A DNA stretch of 64,000 nt from Trogon surrucura (taxonomy: Eukaryota; Chordata; Aves; Trogoniformes; Trogonidae). The notes under the pieces were generated by a model. That model searched no databases. It saw nothing but the letters and a program-made list of their open reading frames with translations, and was not told the DNA's origin. The DNA lies in assembly GCA_020746105.1 (NCBI GenBank), contig CM036624.1, positions 1,297,562 through 1,361,561 on the forward strand, in the 5' to 3' direction. The first letter of the stretch is position 1. Every line of letters starts with the position of its first letter. Shown here piece after piece: positions 12,001 through 22,621 of the stretch. The position numbers and the translations under genes are program-made.

Positions 12001-14976
12001 AGCGACCTTTTTGTTTGACTTCTCACTGTGCTGAAGTAATGTATAAATAACTGGAATGTACAGAAGAAAAGGAGGGAGGCGAGGAGTTTCCTGTTTAAAC
12101 TGTTCTGTAGGAACAAACTTTCATTTATTGCTACAGTGACCTTTAGTTGTTCACTTAAAAGAAAAAAACCCAACAAAACAAACGCCCCACAACACCAAAT
12201 ACTGAAGGAAAAACTCACACATCCCCCAAAAACCCAAAAGCAAAATGCAAAACTCAACAACGAAGCTCCAAGCTTCTGGCTCATGCTTTTTAGTGGCTCT
12301 GTGTTAAGGGACAGCATTAGTAGCTTTGTTTTCGAAAAATTATTTGATGCTTAGGGGGGAGAAAGGTTAAATTTCTATCTTTATAATCTTCTCTTACAAA
12401 ATTTAACACCATTCTTTCACATGGCAGGCTTATTATTAATTCTTTCAAAGTCTGAAATAACTATTTTAAGTAGCAGCAATGCTTGAGGTGTGGTCTGTCC
12501 ATTAGATTGAAAACAAAGCAACACGTGTTCTCCTGCACAAAACTACCTGTTTTAGTATCTTCTTATGGGTCAACTGGTATTAAATGTATTTGAATCCCTG
12601 AGGCCAAAATCCTAGACCTTAGGAGACAGTTCAGCCTAAATGAGCCCCGCTCTTGGAATGTAAATGCAACTATGTAAAAAAAATAAACCAGATTTCCACA
12701 AAGTGAGAGGTCAGAGAAGATGACCGACGTTCCGTAACTTTCTTTTCACTTACATGTCTGGTCAAACATGTTATGAAGCGATAAATTTTTAACATTTGTG
12801 TTACTACTCCTGGTGAGTTAAAAGTCATTGCTGGAGGCAGGCAGGGTATTTTCAGTCACATGAAATTTATTTCAAAACCAAAGACAACAAAAATATGTCT
12901 CCCTATCGCCATCTTGGGTGTTCTCTAAAGTTAAAGCTGTCCTCGTTCTGTTTAACTTTCTCATTATAATCTGGGAAGGAAAAAAAACCACCCCACAAAC
13001 CAAAACAAAACAGGTCTGAATCTTGGTAATAGTATCTAAATCAGAGTTTTCCACGGTGCAGATCAGCCTTTTAATTAATTTCTTTTGATTATTCCACAGT
13101 GGGACAAAATCAATTCTCAATTTTACAAATACCATATATGAGGTTGCTGTTGGCTGTCCAGTGACTGACCACTTCATCCTGTATTACTGCTAAATATATT
13201 GATTAAACAAAGACCAAAAGCTGACAGGAGCTGAAGAACTAGTGTTTGGGTACGGAGGATTCTGTTCATCGCATTTTAAATCAATTACTAAGCTTCTGTC
13301 AGTACATTATTTGTTTTGAGGTGAAATAAAGAAAAAAGATCTATCTGCTCACAGACCAGCTGGTACTGAGTATATGAAACAGGCGAATTTATCAAACAGC
13401 AAGTGAACTACATGTGTTACCTTATATATTAGGTGTATCCAAATAGAAAAAGAAATTTTATTTTTTTTTTAAAAGAAAAGGTTTTGGCCTATCCACGACA
13501 GAAACAAAGTCTGCTAGAAAAGTAACACATATATGTACACATATATTTTAGATAGTTGGTGCCCAATACACACATGTGACAGTATCAATAATAATATTAA
13601 CATCACAGCAGTCAGCCACAAATGTAACCTACCCCCTTCAATGGGAAAAAAAAAACCAGAAAGGAAAACCATGATGAAACAGAAAACCCCCAAACCTCAT
13701 AAACAATCATGTGTCATCTTGGACCTGTGGTTTAGTACTTATTACACTGAAAAAATTTACTAAATAAAAAAAGCTGTGGTTTCATTTTAGGATTCCTTTT
13801 GCACACACGTTGAAATAAAAGCTGATTTTATGCAATCCAAAGGCCATAAGAAGAGTACAATGTCTTAATCCTGCATCTTGTTAATAAATGATACATGGTG
13901 GCAAAGTTTAGATTCTTAAAACAGTAGTGCAATGCATTTCTAAATTTTATTCTCCTAAACTAAATCAGAAAGTGATTTTCTTTTCTCAATTAAAAAAAAA
14001 AAAAAAGAGAGAAAGCATTGTTTTGTCTCGCACAGCCCTAATTTTTTCCCTTTTCTTACCTGTGTTCCTTTTCTCTATTACTGCTTTGGTGCTAAACATT
14101 AACGAAGCTGTAACTGGTACACGCTATTTTTAAGGGCAATTTTGTCTGTTTATGAGCTTATAAAAACATCCTTAACTATCAGAATTCCGCTGTTTATTTC
14201 TTACGGTGTTCCACGCTCTTTCAGAGTGAAACCCAGAGAGGATTATGACAATCTCACTCAACTACTAACTCCAGAGTCAAATGCCGGATTCAGCAATAAC
14301 GCATGACTTTGTGAAAGAAATAAAGCTTGGGACATTTGCTCCTTCAGGTGCAAATGGACTTCATCGCAAAGGAGATTGACCTTGCAGCTCGATCCGATTT
14401 ATCCCTAACGCTGGTGATTGCCCCAGTGCTGCTGGAACACAAACCCGTTCCACATCACTAGAAATGAGCCTTTAAACAAAGATTAATGTTGACCACTGCG
14501 ATAACTCCTCTCTAGTTTGATTGACTTTTCCAACTGGGCTGGGATGTGGGATTTGCGAAGCCACGCAGTTTCTACCCTTGCCAGTATTTTCGCATTAGAT
14601 GGGCTCCTCCGCTTTTAGTTTTGGTCACCTTCCCTCATTTACAGATGTATTTCCACTTGCACCTGAAATATGTAAATTTTAGGCAAAGATATTTATGGAG
14701 CAGCAGTCACCACGCAATCTAGGTGCTATAAATTTATTCTTATGCTTATTTCCCTCTCCCAAGCATCTATGACCCAGTTATAGTGCAGAATTAGTATGTA
14801 CTTCGTAACTGAAAACAGTCCTGGTTTTCCAAACCAAGTTAGACTTAGGCTGAGAGCTAAAGTTACAAACCTCTTTCTCATAACAGGTAGAAAGTACGTT
14901 TACCACTCACCGTTCACCACAGAAACATTAAAACAACATAGTCTACTTCAGTAGGCCAACAATAAGAATATAGCCA

Positions 14977-15548
14977 GTTGATCTCTCTGCTCAGCACTTG
15001 CCTGGCTGCACCTGAAGTACTATGTCCAGTTCTGACCTGCACAATTCAAGAAAGACTGAGCAGGGTCCAAAGGAGGGTCACAAAGATTACCAAAGCTCTG
15101 GAGAATCCACCCTTGAAGGAAACACTGAGAAGTGAGGTCTTTTCACCCCGGAGAAGGCTTGGAGGAGAACACAGAGAGGTTTTCCAGTACTCAAAGGGTG
15201 GCTACAAGAATCACAAATCACAGAATCACAGAATGTCGGGGGTTGGAAGGGACCTCGAAAGATCATCTAGTCCAACCCACTGCCAGAGCAGGATCACCTG
15301 GAGCAGATCTGAGGGTCTCTTGTCACAAGGAGCCACATGGCAAGAACAAGGGAAAATGTGTGCAAGTTGCACCAGAACGGATATATTTTACAGTGAGAAC
15401 AACAAGTCACTGGAACAACATATCCAGGGACACTGTAGAGTCCCCATCACTAGAGGTTTTCAAGGTGCAACTGAACAAATCATTCCATAATCTCAACCCA
15501 CAAAAGGTTGGACCAGGCAACCTTTTGGGGTCCCTTCCAATCTGGACT
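14977..15548 (+). mobile_element. Old CR1 LINE fragment (ORF2 end and 3' UTR), split by a nested CR1
   Basis: The plus strand carries a diverged CR1 C-terminal ORF2 region: CTCAGCACTTG, CTGAAGTACTATGTCCAG, then a segment matching RVQRRVTKITKAL, and later TCACTGGAACAACAT and GAGGTTTTCAAGG. It ends in 3' UTR sequence with GGTCCCTTCCAAT near 15540. The element is interrupted at about 15217-15308 by an antisense CR1 3' end. The reading frame is broken in several places and the terminal 8-bp repeats are lost, so this is one of the older copies in the window. It is 5'-truncated. Confidence 0.88.
15217..15308 (-). mobile_element. Short CR1 3' end nested inside an older CR1
   Basis: Starting with TCACAGAATCACAGAATG and continuing through GATCATCTAGTCCAACC and GCCAGAGCAGGATCACC, this is the complement of a CR1 3' end of the 50784-51326 type. 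It lies antisense within the element at 14977-15548: ORF2-related plus-strand sequence flanks it on both sides. It must therefore have inserted after the host element. CR1 insertion does not normally leave long target duplications, and none is obvious. Confidence 0.88.
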
Positions 15549-18500
15549 CTTCAGACCTTCAGCATGTTTGGGGTATGAGTTCAGTAGACTCCAAAACCTC
15601 TTGGCACAAGAGGAAAGCTTAGAAGAAGCTTCCCATTACATTTTCCATCTCTATGAATTCCTACAACTGTTTTAAAGTTTTGTCCACTGCTAGTCACTGA
15701 AGATCCCATATAGAATCCCTCAAGCCATAACAGTCATCTGCCTCGGTCAAAAAAGATAGTTTGGCACAGGTCGTCCCCCACAGTTCTATCCCTGTTTCCC
15801 AAAAACCCCGTGACTCGAACCCATGACAGTATGTCTCAGTAAATAAAGATAATATATAATGATACATCATAACAAACCCAGAGTGCTGAGAACAACATTC
15901 CAGTAGATTTGAGGTTCAAAAAAGCCCCCAAAAAAGCAACGACATCCTCCCAATATAACTGCAAAGTTAAGGAATTTTGCCAAGGCTGCTTAGCAAATAG
16001 CATGGAAATGTTTGCATGAGATGGTAGAAAAATTAAAGAGCAAATGGATAAGGAGCTGAATTTTGTACGCCTAAAAAGGAAACTACTTCCAGAAGTAACG
16101 GAAGGGGAAAAACTGTCATAGATGAAGGTGCAAAGATGCTCTATTTATGAGGAAACGCCTCAGATGACAGTTTCTGGGAAAGAAATAATGGCAAGAAAGG
16201 AAGCGAGGCAGGCAAATAATTTGAAGATTAATTTCAGTTTTCATTCAGTGCTACTCAGGCAAGATCACAAAGAGTAAGAGGAAAAACAAAACTTCACCCT
16301 AGGGCGGGAAAGTAAAAATTTCCTTTTGTCCCAATTATTAAAATTCCTTCTTTCATTTCATAGTTTTAACTAAACAAAACAAGTAGTAAAGTAATGTAAT
16401 GATCATGTATATGAATTAATATGTATTACTGAAACTGGGTTGTGAGGTGTCAATAAAAATGTGATTTAATATAAATATAATTTACCTGAGATTTTATCCA
16501 TTGAGCATTTTCTTAGAATAGGAGACAATAAACATTGCCATTTGTAGCTATGTTTCCTTTATAAAAGTATCACACATGTATTTACTCAAAAACCAGGAGT
16601 CTTTGCCAATCAGAACTTTCAGTAACCAGGATTTTTCCACATTAAAAATTTTAAGTTGTCTGTAAAGTTTCTTCTTCAGACATGGGGTTTTTTTGCAGCA
16701 GCAGCACAGTCCTGTGTAATGAGAAAACGTGTGAAAACGAACCCTAATTTCCAGCTGTTTCTGACCTCTCGTTCAAAATGCAAAGGAGTAGTGATTTCTA
16801 GCAAGCATCCTCCAAGGAGTCAAAGGCTGTTTACATGCCAAGACAGCTTTTCCTTTCTGCATTTCCATTCCCGGAAGCTTCTGGAGAAATTCGTAAGAAA
16901 TCTTGTGTAAATTAGCTTTCCATCACATCACACTATCGCTGACAGGCAGAGGTAGTAATTACCTGTAGAGCATCTAAAGCCTGGAGAATGAGATCCCGAC
17001 TGCTGAAATTTTTATTATTTACTTCATCAACTAATTGTAAATCTGCTAAGGTTCAGCACAAAAACACTCAAAGTACTTTAATAAATACGTGTCAACTGTC
17101 GTTACCACGTCTGTCCTGCTACTAATCATGGAAAATTTAGAGCCCTAGGTTACGATTCTTTCTTTCTTTTTTTTTTCTCCTTACGGTGACAGATTGAATT
17201 ATCTTATGAAAGAGAGTCCACTTGTTCCGGGTCTTTTATTTGAATGCAATTCAAGATTTAGGCCGAAATTTGGAAGTTTATACCTTCAGTACTTACATGA
17301 AAACCTGTGTCATCAAGAAGAAATATATTATGCAAACATACCAAAATATTATCCCTCTCTTTAACTGCACTAGAGGACAGAGAGGTTTGGTTTTTTTTCT
17401 AGGAAGTGAGTCATTTAGAGACTGATTTAACTTATAGTTGACAGGAACATACAGAGACCTTAAATGATGCAGGAGTTCTCCTATACTTGGCACTGTAGGA
17501 ATGCACAGAAAAAAATGAAACAGATAGATAGGGGAGAAATTATCTCCAATTTTCATTTTGTACGTACAGAAAAATAAAGGAAAAATCAGGGGACAGCAGG
17601 CAGACAACAATACCAGCCAGGGCATTTTGCCTACCACAAACCAAAACTCAGAGTGTCTGTGAAATGAAGAAAAAAGCCGTTTTTTTGTTGTTCCTTTTAA
17701 TTCCCCCTTGTCTTCTCCAGCTGCTTACAAGTACCAGATTCCTCCTTGGTGGGCAGAACATATTTTCACAGTCTAAAGGATTTAACTCTCAGTATTCCTC
17801 AGCTGAGTTCTGAACAAGTTCTCTTTACTATCTTGATCTGAGGTCAGCACTCAGGCTTCATCTTCAACTCTTAGGACTCTAATGAAAAACGAAAATAATT
17901 CATTATTAGCGAGAAAATGAGTGGTCCTGACCCTGCCTTCCAAACTACAACAAAGCTTGAGCTTTCCAATTGCAGTGTCTCCAGCTGAAGTCGTATTTCC
18001 CCTTGGCAGAAGTTGTATTTCCAAAGGGTTTTCTTTTGATCTGGTTTGGGTTCTTACAATGGAGGAAATCAAATGATTGCCTGTCTGTACTGGCAAGTCT
18101 GAGGATAAGTCCAACAAACCCACGAGATCTGTGGTTTGTGCACAGCAAATCCAACACGTCGCGTAGAGCACAGAACCAGTCTGCATTTTGCACAGCAAAG
18201 CCAACGTAATCTGGCCCAGTCAAAGTGGTTACATGTGAGGGTTAACACTGGTAGGAATCCACCACGACACATATAGACCATTATATTCTTCAGAATGGAT
18301 TAATGAAACCAGCTGAATAGGGTTTTGGGGGGGTTTTTTATTTATTTATTTAAGCACACATGGCTACTAATGGGCTTCTAACACACTTCTGATCGAGTCC
18401 TGTCAAGGTTTTTGTCAGGAAACTAGGTAAAAAAACAGAGTTTGGTAACTCTTGCTATTCTCTGTTGTAAGATTATATAAAAAGATACTATTTTGCAAAG

Positions 18501-18965
18501 AAAAATTGATTCAACGATGAGGTGAAGTGATTGATTCACTGTCATGCAGCATTTGAGGCTCTGCAGCACAGAAGTAATGTCTATTTTAGAAAATAATTGG
18601 CGTTCGTAATCCATCAGAGGATATTATTTAAACAAAGAATCTCATCACCATAAAGAGCACTTTCTGGAGTTATCTTGGCTCAAGCACTTTGGTGCTAAAC
18701 CCAAACTTTTCCAAACTGGCTTGCATTCCCTAACAGGTAAGAGCAGAGCTTCACAATTCATAGCTCTTCCTAATCTGAACTATTTCATATTTGCAAAAGA
18801 TGGTTGAAGGCAAATGCAAGGCTTAGGTATGATTCTTGAAGTCTTAGTATCTACCCCGAATCTTTAAAATTCTGTTAAATATCTTTTACAGAAAAGAGAC
18901 AAAGCAAGAAACAAAAGAAGCTATTCTCTTTCTCTAGTGATGGTAGAGAAAGTAACGCCAAGATT

Positions 18966-19068
18966 TTTTTTTTTAAAAAAAAAGAAAATAAAAAAGAAAA
19001 AATAAAAAAGGAAAAAATAAAAAAGAAAATAAAAAAAGAGAAAAAAGGAAAAAAGGAAAAGAGAGAAC
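18966..19068 (+). repeat. A-rich low-complexity tract
   Basis: About 100 bases consist almost only of A with scattered G and T (AAAATAAAAAAGAAA-type units), preceded by a T run. It is typical simple-sequence expansion. Confidence 0.9.
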
Positions 19069-19822
19069 AGATACTGGTTCATACGGAATCTACAGAGAAT
19101 GGAATAGAATCAATCTCATCTACTAAAAATAAAGGCTCTTTGACTGATTAGAGACCAAAGCAGTTATCTGCTAATGACTGTCCTAATTTATGCTGAATTT
19201 TGCCTCATCTTTATTCTGCACTCTATCTGTAGCCTTAGAGGAAAAAAGAAAACAAAAGTGGGGAAGAGTAGATAAAAAGAGATCAGAAAGAAGAAAACCA
19301 CCATCACTTCTTGGAAACGGATATGTATTTCCCCAGTCTTTTCCTCAAAACCACAGAGTTTGTTTTGCAGGAGAATCGGCTGAAATAAAGCTGCTGAAAT
19401 CGAACAGTCTAAAAAGGGGTCATTTAATCGTAAGCTTGAAAACCCTCTGTGATAACCAACTGATTTTATGCTTCATATACATTTCCATTCAGGCAGTAAG
19501 CAAAAAAAACCAAATTCTCGTTCAAATTACGTTCACTCAAAAAACAAAAACCAAATCCTACACCGTACACAACTACTTCAGCAGCATCAACACCAGCAAT
19601 GCTTTACGTTACTACTAGAAATGTCTTTACATTTTGGATCTTTTGTCCTGTAAGATAAACTTCCAAGTAACTTAACATTCAGATTAGAAATTCAGATTCA
19701 ACTTTTTCTGTCCCTTTTCTCCACTAATACTTACTCAAATACTACCTGACCTTTTTTTTTTTCCCTCTCCTACAGCTGCATTCATTGGCTCCATCCAAAC
19801 TGAGGAACCAGGAGAAGCTGTG

Positions 19823-19889
19823 AACATACCTATGGTATTCAAATATTCAAATATTTGTGGACATACCTACAATATTCAAATATTTGATA
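19823..19889. repeat. Imperfect tandem repeat carrying CAAATATTTG palindromes
   Basis: Two similar blocks each start with ACATACCTA and contain TATTCAAATATTTG. The first block has an extra ATTCAA. Each holds the perfect 10-bp palindrome CAAATATTTG, so the block is both a direct repeat and locally self-complementary. Confidence 0.75.
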
Positions 19890-20711
19890 ACATTCCAAGC
19901 ATTATGTAACACCCCGCGATTCCTGCAGTCAGATTAATGTGCTAAATTAAGTAGGATTATGCTAGCAAAAGGTCTTTTTAAGCAAGAAAAAAAAAATCAA
20001 TATATGCCATTAAACATGATGATTTAGCTACATTTTAAAGGAAAAATAGTACTAATTTCAGGAAGATCCTCAAGTAATCAATTTAAATCTAAATCAGAAA
20101 AAAATGTGTTACTGGAAAAATAAAAAATTATGAAGAATATCTTTAAATATTGCATAAATATTCAAAGTTGTTCTGCTTGTTCTTAGAATAAGTTGTCAGG
20201 GAAGGCTAAAAAGAAGAATGGGTGTCCGCAACGAAATTTGGCATTTGCTGCCATTTTGTTCTGCAGATGACAAGGAGGTCTCTGTAAACGCTGCAAAAAC
20301 CACCTTTCCCCAGATTATTTGTTCCTGATGCAGTTTGGGTAAACCCCACAGACAAGACATGGAAAGCAGCCTCCGGACAAATGGGTGTTTAGGTCAGGGA
20401 GCGTGCTCTCAGTGGCAAACGAAGGTTACAGGAGAGAGTTCCTAGACAGCTGTCTCAACATCTCTTATCCCTGAGGTGAAAATATGGCAGCAACTGATTT
20501 GTCATCCTTTCCAGAAGAACAACAGTCAGAACGATTCTGCAATCCTGGGGAAACCACCGGTTTGAAATTTTACACGGACTGTTTTACAGCGGTTATTTCT
20601 GAAATCCAACAAAACAGGATCTAAAGGACTAAGCTTCCTGCTGGATGACTAGGACAGTGTAAGACCTAGCAGCATTTAACATAAAATGAAGCATTATTTT
20701 CTGTAATCATG

Positions 20712-21108
20712 TCATAGAATCACAGAATGTTGGAGGTTGGAAGGGACTTGCAGAGATCACCCAGTCCAACCCCTGCCAGAGCAGGGTCACCCAGGGCAGC
20801 CACACAGGAACGTGTCCAGGTGGGTTTGAAAGTCTCCAGAGCAGGAGACTCCACACCCTCCCTGGGCAGCCTGGGCCAGGGCTCGAACACCCCCACAGCC
20901 AAGAAGTTTCTCCTCATGTTGAGGTGGAGCTTCCTGTGTTCTAGCTTAAACCCATTATTTCTTGTTCCGTTGCTGGGCACCACTGAGAAGAGATTGTCCC
21001 CTTCCTCTTGACCCCCACGCCTCAGGTATTTATACACATTAATAAGGTCCCCTCTCAGCCTTCTCTTCTCAAGACTAAACAGCCCCAGTTCTCTCAGTCT
21101 TTCTTCAA
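20712..21108 (-). mobile_element. CR1 LINE, C-terminal ORF2 and 3' UTR
   Basis: The minus strand reads from the ORF2 C-terminal region ([19 protein letters not shown]) through NNGFKLEHRK and [14 protein letters not shown] to a 3' UTR containing TGCTCTGGCAGGGGTTGG. It ends in ATTCTGTGATTCTATGA, two copies of the 8-bp CR1 terminal repeat. The frame is open over about 140 codons including read-through past the usual end. Sequence and 3' UTR match the copy at 26240-27216, so the two form one subfamily. It is truncated upstream of the ORF2 C-terminal domain. Confidence 0.93.
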
Positions 21109-21255
21109 ATGTCTTCTCTACTTTCCACCAGTTTACAAGTTTATGCACAATAGTTCCAAGTTAGAAGAGAAACAGAACTTTCTGGCCCATGACTCGGCAG
21201 AATACCCAATAGCCGCATTGCTCTAGACACTCTTAACAGTAAATCTATGTATATG

Positions 21256-21320
21256 CTATGACAGAACCACAGAATTGTTGAGGCTGGAGAAGACCTCTGA
21301 GATCATCAAGTCCAGCCTAT
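21256..21320 (-). mobile_element. Very short old CR1 3' end
   Basis: CACAGAATTGTTGAGGCTGG followed by AGACCTCTGAGATCATCAAG is the complement of a CR1 3' UTR and terminal repeat. Only about 65 bases remain. It lies about 150 bp from the CR1 at 20712-21108, in the same orientation, but belongs to a different subfamily, so it is a separate insertion. Confidence 0.75.
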
Positions 21321-22064
21321 CAAAAATAACTCCAGCTTTGATAAAGATTTGTGCAGCTTAAACAACTCGAGTCTTCGTTTTTTCCCATGTACTGTTCTTC
21401 TGATCACCTTATTACCACACTTTCCTCTATGACTTACCAACAAATCAGTGATGAAAATATGCATTTTGAATTAAACAATGTTCTCCTCTCCCATTTTAGT
21501 GCCAGACAAGCAACTGAAAACACAGACTTGAGTTCATAAGAGGACAAGGGCTACTTGATTACAACACATCTTTCCTTTAAAATGGTCCCTACAAGCCTGT
21601 TTTCCCCCACTTCAGCTCCTTTGTTGAGTTTCTAGTGATGACATGGCTGAAAAACATTTGAGGGTCTTGGCAACGTGCTTTTGTCCTGACACTGTGGAAA
21701 ATTCCTCCAGAAGCCTTTTTAATTATGTAGCTTAAAATAAGTCGCACTCTAAGTCTCATCGTTTCCTTCCAGCTCAATAAACTTGCACTTCCTCTTTTTC
21801 ATTCCCACATGGAGAAAACTGATGTTGCCCGGCTTCACATTATATTCTCTGATAGCACACTGCATGCCAGTGTTAAAAACAATTTTGCAGTTGCTACCTC
21901 TTAATAACCATATAGGCTTTTCCTTATAGCAAATTTAGTACATTTTAAAGGTGCACTTTTATCTAAATTTAGCAGACTAAATCAACATGTTGCATCCGCT
22001 GAGCATTTCTACAATAACATGTTTGCAAAAAAAGCTACTCACAAATTCAGTTATCAATGGAAAC
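21321..22064. other. Non-coding spacer between two CR1 copies
   Basis: Nothing is recognised in this stretch. It is AT-rich, with chance-length frames on both strands. Confidence 0.6.
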
Positions 22065-22621
22065 TCAGCACTGGTGAGGCCACGCCTTGAGTATTGTGTT
22101 CAGTTTTGGGCACCTCAGTATAAGAGGGATATCGAGGTGCTGGAGCGAGTGCAGAAAAGGGCAACAAAGCTGGTGAAGGGCCTGGAGAATAGACCTTACG
22201 AGGAGCGATTGAGGGAGCTGGGACTGTTCAGTTTGAGGAAGAGGAGGCTGAGGGGGGACCTCATCATGCTCTACAGTTACTTGAAAGGACATTGTAGAGA
22301 GGTTGGTGCTGACCTCTTCTCTCAGGTCATTAGGGACAGAACCAGGGGGAATGGGTTCAAGTTGCAACAGGGCAAGTTTAGGCTGGACATTAGGAAGAAA
22401 TTCTTCACGGAAAGAGTAGTCAGACACTGGAACAGACTGCCCAGGGAGGGGGTTGAGTCACCATCCCTGGATGTGTTTAAGTGTCGCTTAGATGTGGTGT
22501 TGGGTGACATGGTTTAGGAGTGAACTTGTAGTGTAGGGTTACTGGTTGTAGTGTAGGGTTAATGGTTGGACTTGATGATCCCAAGGGTCTTTTCCAACCT
22601 GAACTGTTCTATGATTCGATG
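22065..22621 (+). mobile_element. CR1 LINE with open C-terminal ORF2 frame and duplicated 3' UTR unit
   Basis: From about 22065 the plus strand encodes the CR1 ORF2 C-terminal region: [49 protein letters not shown], then [18 protein letters not shown] and [14 protein letters not shown], ending at the stop TAG near 22515. The frame is open throughout, so decay is slight. The 3' UTR contains a 20-bp unit twice in tandem (22526-22565), then TTTTCCAACCTGAACTG and ATGATTCGATGA. The copy at 58312-58762 is of the same subfamily and has the unit once. The element is 5'-truncated and lacks the reverse transcriptase and endonuclease domains. Confidence 0.94.
22526..22565 (+). repeat. 20-bp tandem duplication inside a CR1 3' UTR
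   Basis: The unit TTGTAGTGTAGGGTTACTGG is followed directly by a second copy differing at one base (AATGG at its end). The related CR1 at 58312-58762 carries a single unit, so this is a duplication specific to this copy or its lineage. Confidence 0.9.

Larger units (their letters stand above)
3766..14976. other. 11-kb stretch without gene or interspersed repeat
   Basis: No exon, CR1 or SINE is recognised. Listed separately are a 15-bp tandem duplication at 4792-4821 and an RFX X-box motif at 6029-6042. A- or T-runs occur near 5727, 9414, 11200, 11711 and 13992, and A-rich/C-tract motifs at 4053-4087, 12161-12250, 12980-13011 and 13644-13700. Single-frame ORFs of up to 117 codons (such as 11964-12317 and 8156-8488, both minus) have no recognisable domain. 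Confidence 0.55.
15549..20711. other. Non-coding stretch, no gene recognised
   Basis: No gene or interspersed repeat is recognised. It contains a long A-rich tract (18966-19068), a G-run/T-run motif followed by TTTA units (18320-18352) and a duplicated palindrome block (19823-19889). Three frames are open at once around 17851-18281, on both strands, without any recognisable domain. A lone tRNA B-box-like match at 15810-15822 is discussed under rejected items. Confidence 0.55.

Noticed and set aside
15800-15840. tRNA B-box-like match (complement of GTGACTCGAACCC)
   Set aside because: The B box is acceptable, but no A box or CR1 tail lies at the right distance on the minus strand, so a tRNA gene or SINE is not supported.
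17851-18281. Several overlapping frames on both strands
   Set aside because: Up to four frames are open at once without a known motif, splice pattern or start context.
19190-19618. 142-codon plus-strand frame as a possible gene
   Set aside because: Low-complexity Lys/Asn/Gln-rich translation of A-rich DNA with no recognisable domain.
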